A stretch of DNA of 64,000 nucleotides, from assembly GCA_025738555.1 (NCBI GenBank), contig JAOVFP010000006.1, positions 6,014,001 to 6,078,000 on the forward strand, written 5' to 3'. Below, piece after piece: positions 1 to 12,200 of the stretch. Source of the DNA: Cyathus striatus. Taxonomy: Eukaryota; Basidiomycota; Agaricomycetes; Agaricales; Nidulariaceae. Each line of letters opens with the position of its first letter. The stretch's first letter is position 1. The notes beneath the pieces are model-generated. The model had not been told where the DNA came from, searched no databases, and saw nothing but the letters and a program-made list of their open reading frames with translations. The translations under genes were made by a program, and so were the position numbers.

Positions 1-1266
1 TACGTACTATATCTTTTCGAAAATTGATGTTAGTGGCTGATAGTATTACAGCGGATGGGGCAAATCGAAAGACTAGAGAATAAAAATGACAAACCTGGCT
101 GTGTTCTTACCCAGGATGACATTGACGATATACGTTCTGACATTCAGGCGATAGTGTCCCCATCCTGGTTGACATCGGTGCCTTCGAACCTAGGATCTCC
201 AAGTCATGGAAAGTTGAAGGCAGATCAATGGCGCGTTCTGGGAACGACTTTCCTTCCAATTTCGCTTGCTCGCATGTTACATGGTAGTACCGGTGAAGAT
301 CTTAGAATGAATAAGCGACGTAAGGTCCTTGAAGTTTCAGCTTCATTAATTTCTGCAATATTGATTGCGACTTCTCATGACACATCTCATACCAATGCTG
401 ACCTCTATCTGCAATATATGCAATCGTATCTTACGGGAATTCGAGAACTCTTTCCTGAATACGTTTTTCATCCCAACCATCACATGTCACTTCACCTCCA
501 TGAATATCTTACACTCTATGGACTTGTCCACTCGTGGTGGACATTCCCTTTCGAGAGGGTCATTGGAATGCTTCAAAGAATTCCCAATAATTATCGACAA
601 GGTAAAATAACTCATTAGTTTGCGATCCTTTAAGGCTAAAGCTGATATTTGAATCGAAAGGAGAGCTTGAGGCAACAATCTCCAAAACTTTTGTAAAGTC
701 AGCCAACTTACGAAAGTTAATACTTAAATCTGAATGCCCGGAAGCCATACAGAATTGTAAGGCAATTTTCGAGAAACTGGTCAATCCTCAAGTTAGAAAT
801 ATGCTGATTACGGACATGTTGAGCTGGGAAAACTTGGATACCACTGACGACGATGCTATTCCCAATGACCAAAGACAATTGCGGAATCTACCTGCTCTTT
901 TACATGCGGCCCTAACTTCAACTTTCGGTGCTGATGTTCCGAACAAATGCAGTTTCCTCTCTCTTTTGACAGTTCAGGGTATCACCTACTCAATATCATC
1001 ACATCATTTGGGTAACAGTTGTATCCTCATTCGCTCTGAGTCGATAGGCGGCATGTTACTACCCGCTCGGTTAGAATATATTCTGCAACTGAAGCTTCAA
1101 GGCTCACTTAAGGTGGTTATTGGTATCCAGCGCTATAAGCCTGCCATCTGCCGAGATCCATTCGCATCATTCCCTTATCTTCACGCAAAATTACATAGCA
1201 ATGAATTCTCTGCACTAGAATTCATTGATCTAAATCGTGTTGAATCATAAGTATCAGCCAAATTTC

Positions 1267-1323
1267 TCATTTAAGCTCGACGTTTTATGATATTTCATAT
1301 CATAAAACGTCGAGCTTAAATGA
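1267..1323. repeat. Terminal hairpin of A1, left
   Basis: A perfect palindrome with 27-bp arms (starting TCATTTAAGCTCGACG) and a 3-nt loop TTC at 1294-1296. It lies directly inside the end sequence. Nearly the same hairpin occurs at 6186-6241 and at both ends of A2 (39220-39276, 43441-43497), with only the loop differing (TTC, TC, GAA, TTC). Confidence 0.93.
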
Positions 1324-1329
1324 GTACAG

Positions 1330-2420
1330 ATTACTCATAAAAACTCATTACTTTGTGCTTCTTACTATTATTACAATTGTATTATGTGTACACATAAGTA
1401 CTCATTACTTCACATTCCCTATTGTTATTGTAATACTATTATGTGTACTCATAAGTACTCATTACTTTATATTCCTTATTGTTATTGAATACTATTATGT
1501 GTACTCATAAGTACTCATTACTTTATATTTCCTATTGTTATTGTAATACTATTATGTGTACTCATAAGTACTCATTACATTATGTTTCCTATTGTTATTG
1601 TAATACTATTATGTGTACTCATAAGTACTCATTACATTATGTTTCCTATTGTTATTGTAATAGTATTATGTGTACTCATAAGTACTCATTACATTATGTT
1701 TCCTATTGTTATTGTAATAGTATTATGTGTACTCATAAGTACTCATTACATTATGTTTCCTATTGTTGTTGTAATACTATAATGCATACTCATAAGTACT
1801 CATTACATTATGTTTCCTATTGTTATTGTAATACTATTATGTGTACTCATAAGTACTCATTACATTATGTTTCCTATTGTTATTGTAATACTATTATGTG
1901 TACTCATAAGTACTCATTACATTATGTTTCCTATTATTATTGTAATACTATAATGCATACTCATAAGTACTCATTACATTATGTTTCCTATTGTTGTTGT
2001 AATACTATTATGTGTACTCATAAGTACTCATTACATTGTGTTTCCTATTGTTGTTGTAATAGTAATATGCATACTCATAAGTACTCATTACATTATGTTT
2101 CCTATTGTTATTGTAATACTATTATGTGTACTCATAAGTACTCATTACATTATGTTTTATATTGTTATTGTAATAGTAATATGCATACTCATAAGTACTC
2201 ATTACATTGTATTTCATATTATTATTGTAATACTATTATGTGTACTCATAAGTACTCATTACTTTATGTTCTCTATTATTACTGTAATGCTTCCTATTAT
2301 TATTTAATGGTATAATGTGTACTCATAAGTACTCATTAATTTATGTTTCCTATTACTATTGTATTAATATTATGTATACTCATAAGTGCTCATTACTTTA
2401 TACTTTCTATTATTATTAAT
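1330..2420 (+). repeat. 57-bp minisatellite, left arm of A1
   Basis: Tandem units of 57 bp with the core ACTCATAAGTACTCATTAC followed by an AT-rich tail (TTTCCTATTGTTATTGTAAT). There are about 17 full or partial units with variant positions such as TGTGTACT versus GCATACT. Because 57 is divisible by 3, the array stays open in several frames and gives spurious repetitive proteins. It is mirrored at about 5290-6170. Confidence 0.92.
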
Positions 2421-2479
2421 ATTATTATGTATGCTTTTCCTTTATGTATTGCTATTACCGATTACTAGTTGACCTGCGC

Positions 2480-2855
2480 TTTACATATTTCCCACGCTTC
2501 GCATTTGTCACATTATTCACGCGCGTCACGTTCGTCACACATACTCCCGCGCCTCATATTTTTCCTGCGCATTGCATTTGTCACGTTCGTGACACATATT
2601 CCCGCGCCTCATATTTTTCCCGCGCATTGCATTTGTCACGTTCTTCACGCGCGTCACGTTCGTGACACATATTCCCGCGCCTCATATTTTTCCCGCGCAT
2701 TGCATTTGTCACGTTCTTCACGCGCGTCACGTTCTTCACGCGCGTCACGTTCGTCACACATATTCCCGCGCCTCGTATTTTTCCCGCGCATTGCATTTGT
2801 CACGTTCTTCACGCGCATCACGCTCGTCACACATATTCCCGCGCTTCGCCTTTAG
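2480..2855 (+). repeat. GTCAC/CCCGCGC repeat block, left arm of A1
   Basis: About five imperfect tandem copies of a 70-90 bp unit made of CCCGCGCCTCATATTTTT, TTGTCACGTTC and CACGCGCGTCACG. It is far richer in CpG than the rest of the window. The inverted counterpart lies at about 4750-5225, and A2 has the same block at 39920-40320 and 42370-42850. Confidence 0.88.
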
Positions 2856-3320
2856 CGCGTTTGTCACGCTTTAGCGCGTTTGTCACGCTTTAGCGCGTTT
2901 GTCACGCTTTAGCGCGTTTGTCACGCTTTAGCGCGTTTGTCACGCTTTAGCGCGTTTGTCACGCTTTAGCGCGTTTGTCACGCTTTAGCGCGTTTGTCAC
3001 GCTTTAGCGCGTTTGTCACGCTTTAGCGCGTTTGTCACGCTTTAGCGCGTTTGTCACGCTTTAGCGCGTTTGTCACGCTTTAGCGCGTTTGTCACGCTTT
3101 AGCGCGTTTGTCACGCTTTAGCGCGTTTGTCACGCTTTAGCGCGTTTGTCACGCTTTAGCGCGTTTGTCACGCTTTAGCGCGTTTGTCACGCTTTAGCGC
3201 GTTTGTCACGCTTTAGCGCGTTTGTCACGCTTTAGCGCGTTTGTCACGCTTTAGCGCGTTTGTCACGCTTTAGCGCGTTTGTCACGCTTTAGTGCGTTTG
3301 TCACGCTTTAGCGCGTTTGT
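2850..3320 (+). repeat. 19-bp tandem array, left arm of A1
   Basis: About 24 nearly perfect copies of the unit GTCACGCTTTAGCGCGTTT (19 bp). The homogeneity indicates recent expansion. The inverted copy at about 4596-4745 has only about eight units, so the arms differ in copy number. The only visible unit variant is near the inner edge (AGTGCG). Confidence 0.93.
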
Positions 3321-3519
3321 CATGCTTTCATGCGCGTCACGCGTCACGTTTGTCACATTCTTTATGAGCATTGCGCTTTTATGAATGTCACACATCTCAC
3401 ATCTATTTGTCACGCATTTCACACATGTCACACGTGTCACGTCTTTGAGGCGCGTCACGCCGTGACGATCTGTATACATGTCACACTTTTCACATATGTT
3501 ACATATATCATTTTTTAAA

Positions 3520-4380
3520 ATCCATCATGTGTTCATGCATGTAACATTTTTCAAATGCATTCCAACTTTTCACAAATATGATGCTTTTGAATCACATTAT
3601 ATTTTTCTGTCTGTCATGAGAGTGGAGTAAGAATTTAATAGTATAGAGTCAATTAATTATATATGCAGAGGAAACAAAATGAACTTGTAGATGTGGAGAC
3701 TGTAACATGGAAAATAACAATTAGATAGTTATAGAAGTGTGGTAGTAATAAGAAACAAGAATGAAAAATGTAGAGTTTGTATGTAGTTGAAGTCCTACCC
3801 CACTGACAGAGCATGAGAAATTTGGAAATGGGATGATATGATGTTTAATAATTAGGTCTGGAGATGTAATGAAATGACAAAGTAAAAACTATAATGGTTA
3901 GTCTGGATATGAGAGATCATGAGATCATATGATAGAAATGAATGTTTTGGAAATATTTAACAACTGAACAGAAAAGGACATACTGAAAGAACTACATATG
4001 GATAAAAAATCTGAAAGAATAGTGAGTATATGTGATTCCACATCACATCAAACTCACATGTCTCAGTTATGAAACAATCATGATTCTTGCATTAACCATT
4101 GGTTATTCTTATATCTTCTGCTCACATTATTAAGTCACATATATCCTTACTCTATATGATTACATGACACTTCTACACTGTCATATGTGTTCACATCTCT
4201 GATTTATGTTATATAGTTCTTTTCATTTTTCATTATAGACCTGTTGGAACCCCATCAACATGTCACAATCATGATACACATGCAAGCATAAGGTGCTTGA
4301 AATGTATTATACATCTCAAAGATGTGACATAAGTAATGCTTATGATGTGTGTGAAAGCATGATGTAAGTCCCAAAGACAT
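3520..4380. other. Unique loop of A1
   Basis: An AT-rich spacer between the arms without a convincing reading frame. It is homologous to the A2 loop (about 40640-41870), for example in the stretch around the GAGAGTGGAGTAAG motif, but lacks about 350 bp present in A2. Confidence 0.75.
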
Positions 4381-4595
4381 GATGAATATGATGCATGTAC
4401 AAATTATAAGAAACAGATGTGACTTATGTGACATGCATGCAGATCGTCACAGCGTGACGTGCCCCAAAGACGTGACACGTGTGACGAGCATGAAATGTGT
4501 GACAAATAGATGTGAGATGTGTGACATTCATAAAAGCGCAATGCTCATAAAGAATGTGACAAACGTGACGCGTGACGTGCATGAAAGCATGACAA

Positions 4596-4745
4596 ACGCG
4601 CTTAAAGCGTGACAAACGCGTTAAAGCGTGACAAACGCGTTAAAGCGTGACAAACGCGTTAAAGCGTGACAAACGCGTTAAAGCGTGACAAACGCGTTAA
4701 AGCGTGACAAACGCGTTAAAGCGTGACAAACGCGTTAAAGCGTGA
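4596..4745 (-). repeat. 19-bp tandem array, right arm of A1
   Basis: About eight units of GCGTGACAAACGCGTTAAA, the reverse-complement version of the array at 2850-3320 with one fixed base difference (GCGTTAAA against GCGCTAAA). Confidence 0.9.
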
Positions 4746-5289
4746 CAAGGGCAATATATGCGTAGTGTGGGAGAATTGTGACAGACGTGACGCGCGTGAA
4801 AATTGTCACAAATATGATGTGTGGGAAATGTATGATGAATTGATGCGTGGGAATATGCGTGACAGACGTGACGGGCGGGACGAATGTGATGCGCGGGAAT
4901 ATATGTCACGAACGTGACGCACAGGAAATATGTCACAGATGTGAAGCGCGGGAATATATGTGACAAATGTGACACGCGGGAAGTATGTGACAAATGCGAA
5001 GCGCGGGAATATGTGTGACGAGCGTGACGCGCGTGAAGAACGTGACAAATGCAACACGCGGGAAAAATACGAGGCGCGGGAATATGTGTGACGAACGTGA
5101 CGCGCGTGAAGAACGTGACAAATGCAATGCGCGGGAAAAATATGAGGCGCGGGAGTACGTGTGACGAACGTGACGCGCGTGAATAACGTGACAAATGCGA
5201 AGCGTGGGAAATATGTAAAGCGCAGGTCAACTAGTAATTGGTAATAGCAATACATAAGGAAAAAGCATACATAATACTATTAATAATAA

Positions 5290-6170
5290 TAGAAAGTATA
5301 AAGTAATGAGCACTTATGAGTATACATAATATTAATACAATAGTAATGGGAAACATAAATTAATGAGTACTTATGAGTACACATACTAGTATTACAATAA
5401 TAATATGAAACACAATGTAATGAGTACTTATGAGTATGCATATTACTATTACAATAACAATATAAAACATAATGTAATGAGTACTTATGAGTACACATAA
5501 TAGTATTACAATAACAATAGGAAACATAATGTAATGAGTACTTATGAGTATGCATATTACTATTACAACAACAATAGGAAACACAATGTAATGAGTACTT
5601 ATGAGTACACATAATAGTATTACAACAACAATAGGAAACATAATGTAATGAGTACTTATGAGTATGCATTATAGTATTACAATAATAATATGAAACATAA
5701 AGTAATGAGTACTTATGAGTACACATAATAGTATTACAATAACAATAGGAAACATAATGTAATGAGTACTTATGAGTATGCATTATAGTATTACAACAAC
5801 AATAGGAAACATAATGTAATGTGTACTTATGAGTATGCATTATAGTATTACAATAATAATATGAAACATAAAGTAATGAGTACTTATGAGTACACATAAT
5901 ACTATTACAATAACAATAGGAAACATAATGTAATGAGTACTTATGAGTACACATAATACTATTACAATAACAATAGGAAACATAATGTAATGAGTACTTA
6001 TGAGTACACATAATACTATTACAATAACAATAGGAAACATAATGTAATGAGTACTTATGAGTACACATAATAGTATTACAATAACAATAGGGAATGTGAA
6101 GTAATGAGTACTTATGAGTACACATAATACAATTGTAATAATAGTAAGAAGCACAAAGTAATGAGTTTTT
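5290..6170 (-). repeat. 57-bp minisatellite, right arm of A1
   Basis: Inverted counterpart of the 1330-2420 array: about 15 units with the core GTAATGAGTACTTATGAGTA. The order of unit variants is similar but not identical to the left arm, so the arms have changed separately. Confidence 0.9.
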
Positions 6171-6367
6171 ATGAGTAATCTGTACTCATTTAAGCTCGAC
6201 GTTTTATGATATTCATATCATAAAACGTCGAGCTTAAATGATAAATTTGGCTGACACGCCTCGTTGAATGCCATTTCGCTTGCGCACCTTGGGGGGAGAA
6301 TAGCATTGCTGTTATTTCATTGTCCCGAAGTATTAGTACTAGTGCTTCATCGCAAAGATTTATATAG

Positions 6368-7035
6368 ATCATGTTTGTGCTTCTTCATGTATGTAAAACA
6401 TTAACTGAATAAAAATGTGAACACATAAGGAATAATAAAATTTAGATAATGAATTCCTCTTGACACAGAGGACAGGCACTGGGGGACACTGAGGAATGGA
6501 CGCTGACCAACGCTAGCCTCCGTGTCGGCGGGCGCTAAGTTTTCCTGAAGTGAAAACTTTAGATTTTAGTAAGGTTTTCCCAAGGTCAAAATCTTTTGGG
6601 AAAATTAAGCATTTTGTTTTAAGCAAAACTTAGATAAAATGTTGACTTTTGCACTGGTTTTGCGGTCATGCGAAACAATAAATTTTGTTTGAGGTCAAAA
6701 CAAGTTCACAACATTACATTTGACACTTAATTTGATGAAGCTAAAATTAGAACAAAAAGAATCATTTGTATTTATACAAAATATGTACAAAATGTAACAT
6801 TTGTCTACGATTTTGCATCAGCCAATAGTGATAATTTTGCGACAGCCAAAATGTTTAGTCAATATTTAAAATAATTGAGGTCGAATTTGGATGAATTTTG
6901 CGAACGGCAAAAAAGTCGGCAGCCAGGAGTGTTAATAGAATATTGAGCTTACTACAATATAGTTACAGATGCAAGTCAAGGGTTGACAACCAATCCATGA
7001 AGTCTGATTACGATAAAAATAGCATAAATTGAACT
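6368..7035. other. Intergenic, AT-rich
   Basis: No coding sequence or clear repeat is recognisable. Around 6460-6540 there is a locally GC-richer stretch with CACTGGGGG, which might be near a CACTA-type end, but I could not pair it with a second end. Confidence 0.4.
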
Positions 7036-9046
7036 ATGTCACATAAAGTTTATGATATCCATCTTAAGCCTATTTTTATGTCATGTAATTGCACACTTGC
7101 CAATAACATCCCAGAACTACTTAAGAATGAACCGGCGTTAAAGTTACGGTTTCCCATTGCTTCCATGGATCGTGATCTCAAATGGCGCAGCTCGTATTTA
7201 TCTCTCCCAGTCAGAGAGGATGACAATCCCAGGTGAGTCAACTATGTGTTCATATCCAGAAACATCATTAATTCACATTTATGCTAGAGGCAAAGTACAC
7301 ATAGCAACAAAATCCAGCTCACCATCAAATTGGATATTTCCCGCTCGCTGGTTGTTCTTTGCGGTTCTCGAATCGCAATACTTGTTGTTCGCCGTTTTTG
7401 CTTTCAGCGGACTCCCACTACACGTATCGCAAGATCATCAATTGGTGCTGAAGGGATTTTTTGTAATAATTGCCATTCTCTGGCAAAGGGTGGCTACCTT
7501 TCCTATGCAAAGCTTAGTCACTCGCATATTCAGTGCTGAATGGCACTACCAATTCGATCGATCTGGGAACATTCTTCACAGAGAAACAGACAAGGTCTCC
7601 ACCCTCAATTCCAACATCATGGACTATACCACACATTTCTTCTCGAGGAAAGCCAGCTGAACCTTTTGTGTTGCAGTGGTTCTTTCACTGGTGTTGCACC
7701 TTTTGACTGGAATAGCACCAGCTGCTATTGGCGTCACAGTTACAAGTGTCGAAGCTGACATGTATCTGGGTATTGCCAACTTGACTATTGGATCGAATGA
7801 AACCGACCCTTACTATTCCAATATTATTCCACTTGTAACCTCACAAGCAGCAGCAATAACTCGATTTGAACAGCTGGACCGCGAAAATTTTAAATATACT
7901 GCACAGAAGAATTATGTTATCCCTACACCGAACATCATGCAGACTTCAGGTTCCGAAGACACTAGCATACTGCAATTCATCACATACCAGACTGATATTG
8001 CTCAATTTAATTTCAGTTGCAACTGGACGCTGCCTGTGAAATATACCAATGAATCAGTGCTCATTGTGGGAATGAACTGGACTATGTATCAGTTTCCTGA
8101 AGCGCAGGCCTTTTTAAATCCTGACAATCCAATGAGATTTACATCAGGTAAAGGAAGTTTTATTCAAGTATGGTCGTAGCATAATCTGACAAATCATTCA
8201 GGCATATTTCCCTTAATCCCAACCTCCAACAAATCATCATCGTTCATTCCAGTGAATGAAACTGGCATATCTGTTTATCTATTTGCAAGAGGGAATTCAA
8301 TGTATAGCACGACTGCTACTACCGCCAAAAACAATCTGGACATAAACCTCGATGGTATTCCAACGTTCACAAACATGTCCAATGTTTTCTCGATGAATGG
8401 GATCTTCAACTCCTCTTTATTTTCCTTTCTGATTTGCGACCCACGTTCAAATATCAGCAGTAAAATGGTTTCGTACTTTCCCAAATATCATGATAGCTTG
8501 GATATCTTCGAGGATTCCACATTGGTAGGAAATATGCCTCAAGATGTTTCTAATATTATATTCTCTACGTCGATGCTTGATGCAGTTGCAGTGATGGACG
8601 AAGCAGACGGAATACCTGCGTCTAATATGTTCCTCACTCGCACAGCTAATGCATTATTCATGTCCCAATCTACTTTCAATGTCATTCCAGGGAATTCTTC
8701 GGTCCAGCCTTTTTCTCTAGATCGGATGAACAAGAACATGAATACATATTTCCTTTCCGCATCCAAAGCATTTACAGATGGATATCGATTTGACAGAAAT
8801 ATGGATGATGTAAACAAGCCTATAATTCAGATACCAAGATATTCAACACTATCTGTACATGCAAAACAAGAAGTCGAGTCAGCCCTTGCATTGGCCGGAA
8901 GTCCATCTCTTTTCCTTGCCACAGTTGTGTTGACACTGTTGGTAACTATTCTTACACCGTTACTTTATCGGGGATGGAAGCGAGAAAAAGAGTATCCGTT
9001 TACTATAGATAGTTTGTCGAAGGCAAGGTTAATGAAGGACTTATAA
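7036..9046 (+). pseudogene. Multi-pass membrane protein, probably inactivated by one nonsense codon
   Basis: Proposed exons are 7036-7232, 7318-8147 and 8202-9046. The introns at 7233-7317 (GTGAGT..CCAG) and 8148-8201 (GTAAAG..TCAG, 54 bp) restore one continuous frame. The protein has hydrophobic segments after the first junction (ARWLFFAVLESQYLLFAVFAF, then FFVIIAILW), another at VVLSLVLHLLTGIAPAAIGV, and a C-terminal helix SPSLFLATVVLTLLVTILTP followed by a short basic tail. Between the last two lies an ectodomain of about 400 residues rich in N-glycosylation sequons (NLT, NFS, NWT, NMS, NSS). It resembles an uncharacterised membrane family common in agaricomycetes; no function is known to me. 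An in-frame TGA at 7658-7660 interrupts it, and the frame continues unchanged on both sides, which fits a single C-to-T change in an Arg codon. The start codon is uncertain. Confidence 0.65.
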
Positions 9047-9280
9047 AATGTATATTTTATGAACACAAAGATTATAGTGGACTACGTTGAAATTAATCTA
9101 CTAGTAATGCACTGTTACTTATATCACTACCACCAATTTCACCCCAGGAATGAAGTTACAGCTCACGAATACCACAAAAGCCTAAAAAGGAATGCCTGTT
9201 CAATTAAGGCAACATTTATAAGTAAATGGGTAAGGGAGGAAAGGGGGAGGGAGGGACACAGTGACCAATTCAACTCAGTT
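9047..9280. other. Intergenic up to LINE insertion site
   Basis: No gene is recognised. The stretch ends in AATTCAACTCAGTT (9267-9280), one copy of the LINE target-site duplication. Confidence 0.6.
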
Positions 9281-12200
9281 TTTTTTTTAAAAAAAAAAAA
9301 AAATCCATAGTTTATTGTCGGTTGTGGCAGGCCATATGTCACGATAGTGCATCGTAGCTCCTAGGTAGCTACTACGTATGTAAGGTATCGGGGGTGTATA
9401 GTAACTAATATAGTACGAGAGATGAGATTAGCATTGAGTGGTATTGTGAGGGCTCGGGGATACTACCCCCGCAGGGGAAGCACCAGGAGGTTAGAGTGGA
9501 GGGGACCCTGCACTGTGTAGTGTAGGTGTGAACCCCTAGTAGTGTGCAGGCAAGGCCTGATTCTGTGGCATAGTTGAGTGCAAGTACCATGTATGGGTGA
9601 GTACTGTCGTAATTCCAGTTCCTTCGACTACATATCCTCTGGGGGGCTCCAGGCAGGGATGGTACTGATGGAGGTGGCCAGAGGAATTGATGAATGCGAT
9701 GAGTGCAGGGATGTGGTCTGCGTCCGAGAGGATCCTGTTGAGAGACAGTCGTTGACCGCAGGGAGCACAGTTGGCTGCGGGAGGGCGATGCTGGGTACTG
9801 TAGGCTGGGCAGTAGAAGAGGTAGTGGTCCACAGTCTCTGGCACATGTAACCTGCACTTCTTGCATAGTGGGGAGATGGATTTCCCGATGCGGTGGAGGT
9901 GCTTGTTCAGGGCAATGTGTCCAATCACTAGCTGTGTAAGGAGACTCGTAAGCTTTCATGGAAGGGTAAGGAGGAGGGAGGAGAAATATTTAGCAGGCTT
10001 GGAGGGAATATTGCGACTGATTCGTGCATCACTATGGGAGGCTTTCCAGACTGTCTGGGCAGCTTCTTGAAGGCATTGTCGATGGTTGGCTCAGATTGCA
10101 GACTTGGTGGTGGGGAGTTGGTGTCGGAGGAAGCGGAAGAGGGTTGTGCGAGGATCAGAGCCATTCTCTGCAGCCGCCTTTGCTTCCATGTCAGCTGCCT
10201 CATTTCCTGCAATGCTGTGATGACCTGGTACCCAACAAAGGGTGATTCGTATGTCCTCCAGTGATTTCATGGAGAGTGAGCATATGAATTCATCTGTGAT
10301 ATATTGTCTGGAATGGGAGTGGCGTCCTGTCACAGCCTGTAAAGAAGCTTGATTGTCAGCAGCAAATGTGACGCTGGAGAAGTGTCGCTGTAATGAGAGG
10401 AGTTGGGCCCTGAGCAGGAGTCCAAGGCTCTCTGCATTATACATGACATAATTAGAGTCTCAGCCTAGTTGGTACCATAGGCTATCCATCCTGCGACCTC
10501 GGTGGTAGAGCACCACTGATGCTCCAATCTTGTTTTTATAGCCAGAGCCATCAGTATATATAATAATATCTGACGAGTCAGCTGTGTCCTGTGTGATAGT
10601 GGACTCACTGTACTTCACAATCTGGACTGTAAATGGGGGAGACCACAAGGGAGAAAAGCATGCCACTGTGATAGTCTCGATGTCCTTGGGACTGAGGGGA
10701 AAGGCATCAAACAGAAAGTGAAGGGGAGAATTGTGGGCACATAAATGACGGCGACTTGCCGCATGATGAATGAAATGAGTCAGTGGGTGTGTGGAGGGGA
10801 GTGTGCAGTATTGTAAAAGAGATTGATGTTGAAGTCTGGATACCAGAAGGTGAAAAGGGAGTAAATTTGCCAGTTGATCAAGTGCATCAACTGGCGACGA
10901 ACAGAGGCCCCCTGTGATGAGCAGGGCAGCCTTGTGCTGAATCAAGCAGAGAGGCTTAAAGGTCACAGGCACCTTAGCTGGATTGTGAAAATCAGGAGGA
11001 GGAAGAAAGAGCTCTGTGCCATATAGAATGCATGGTATTGCCTGAGAGACATAAGGGTGGCATATGCAGGAAGCTGCCACCCCACTGGCAGGTTTTGCTA
11101 CTTGCGAAACATGTTGAAGCCAGGTTTGTCCCTTTGCAAGTGCAGCTGCTCATTGGGGACCCTACCGGAGTTCATTGTCCAGGATCAAACCGAGAAAATG
11201 CATGGTAGGCTGCAAGACAATAATTTGGCCTTGTAGGTGGAGCAGGGGGCATGTGACTGGTATTGTATGATTATGCTGTTTTGCAGTGGGTGCAAAGAAG
11301 TGGTAGAGTAAAGTATCACGCATGCGGCGACGTGTAAAGTCACATAGCTGGAATTTATCCATGCCAAATTCACAGTTATGTTCCACAGCCCAGTCAACCA
11401 CTCCTCCTGCACGTGTCATAATGGATGTGATGGCATGATGGGTTTCCCGAAAGGTGGGACCTGTAACAAGCATAGCAGAGTCATTGAGATAAAGTAAGGA
11501 GAGGTCAGCATCAGCAGATATCATGAGGAGGCCAGAATTGTAAAGAATATATAAAATAGGAGAGAAGGGACTGCCTTGATCCAGGCCTCTCAGAAGGCAA
11601 AAGAGATTTGAGAGGTGGTCATCAAATGAGAGTGACATAGAGCAAGTTCATGGTATAGCCATTTGAGAGAAACACTGGGGAAAGCCCCTTTAACATCAAG
11701 ACTGAGAAGTGTTGCCACTTCCTGGCGATGCCAGGCAGCCTTTACTGAGGAAACCAACAGCTGCAGTAAGTCTGAAGTATTCCGCCCAGGATAACCACCA
11801 AAGTGGTGGGAGGGGAGGAGGTGACAGCATTCAGACATAACTGTGAGTTCATCTGCCATGCAGCTGTTAAGCAACCAGGGTGTCCAGGAAAATGTACATG
11901 GCAGTGAGAAGCATGTCCAAGGCAGACTTTCTCTTTCTGCAAGTTGGCCAACTCAGTGTTCCACCACCATTTGGTGTGTGGGGCGATCTAGACCATAGGA
12001 ACAATGTCTGATATAGTGGACATAACTGCATCTGTTACTGAATGCAAGCATGAGTCAAAATCATCCTGAGATATACATTCATGGACCAGTGCTGAGCCTG
12101 CCAGCCAGTCTGATAGGGTGTCCCAGAACTTATTCCAGTCCACTGCCTTGAAATTGCGATGAAGACATGCTGGGGCATCATCTGCGAAAGCTAGCAATTT

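Larger units (their letters stand above)
1246..6262. mobile_element. Foldback element A1 (5.0 kb, 7-bp TSD GTTGAAT)
   Basis: The ends are CATAAGTATCAGCC on the left and GGCTGACACGCCTC on the right, flanked by direct repeats GTTGAAT at 1239-1245 and 6263-6269. The two halves are inverted copies of each other. From the outside inward each arm has a terminal hairpin, a 57-bp minisatellite, a GC-richer block of GTCAC/CCCGCGC repeats, then a 19-bp array. A unique AT-rich loop (about 3520-4380) separates the arms. There is no plausible transposase; the long open frames in the arms are by-products of the 57-bp (19-codon) period. It is inserted in a CACTA transposase gene. A2, A3 and A4 have the same ends. 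The superfamily is not identified, and the element is presumably non-autonomous. Confidence 0.9.
1..6367 (+). pseudogene. Plavaka/CACTA-type transposase, 3' part, split by foldback element A1
   Basis: This is the C-terminal part of a transposase gene running in from the left edge. Positions 1-51 look like the end of an intron (..TTACAG), so the first exon visible is about 52-601. A 59-bp intron at 602-660 (GT..AG) joins in frame to 661-1245. The protein carries motifs I associate with basidiomycete Plavaka/CACTA transposases: SWL..VPSNLGSPSHGKLKADQWR, then an HHMSLHLHEYL block and WWTFPFER. Element A1 interrupts the gene after codon GAA. Removing A1 and one 7-bp TSD continues the frame (ECHFACAPWGENSIAVISLS) to a TAG at 6365-6367. 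As it stands, the A1 end supplies a stop six bases inside the insertion. Apart from A1 I see no disabling change, so the insertion may be fairly recent. The family call rests on memory of the motif pattern. Confidence 0.72.

Noticed and set aside
1330..2420. Telomeric or centromeric satellite
   Set aside because: The arrays are short, bounded by transposon ends and TSDs, and mirrored; they belong to an inserted element.
2850..3320. CRISPR array
   Set aside because: The units are contiguous 19-bp repeats without spacers, inside a eukaryotic transposon, and no cas genes are present.
1479..6154. Long open frames with 19-residue repeats (MCTHKYSLHYVSYCYCN, MFPIVIVILLCVLISTHYI)
   Set aside because: They are translations of a 57-bp minisatellite, open in several frames and mirrored on the other arm, with no non-repeat domain.
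6470..6545. CACTA transposon terminus at CACTGGGGG
   Set aside because: No paired inverted end or TSD could be found in the window.
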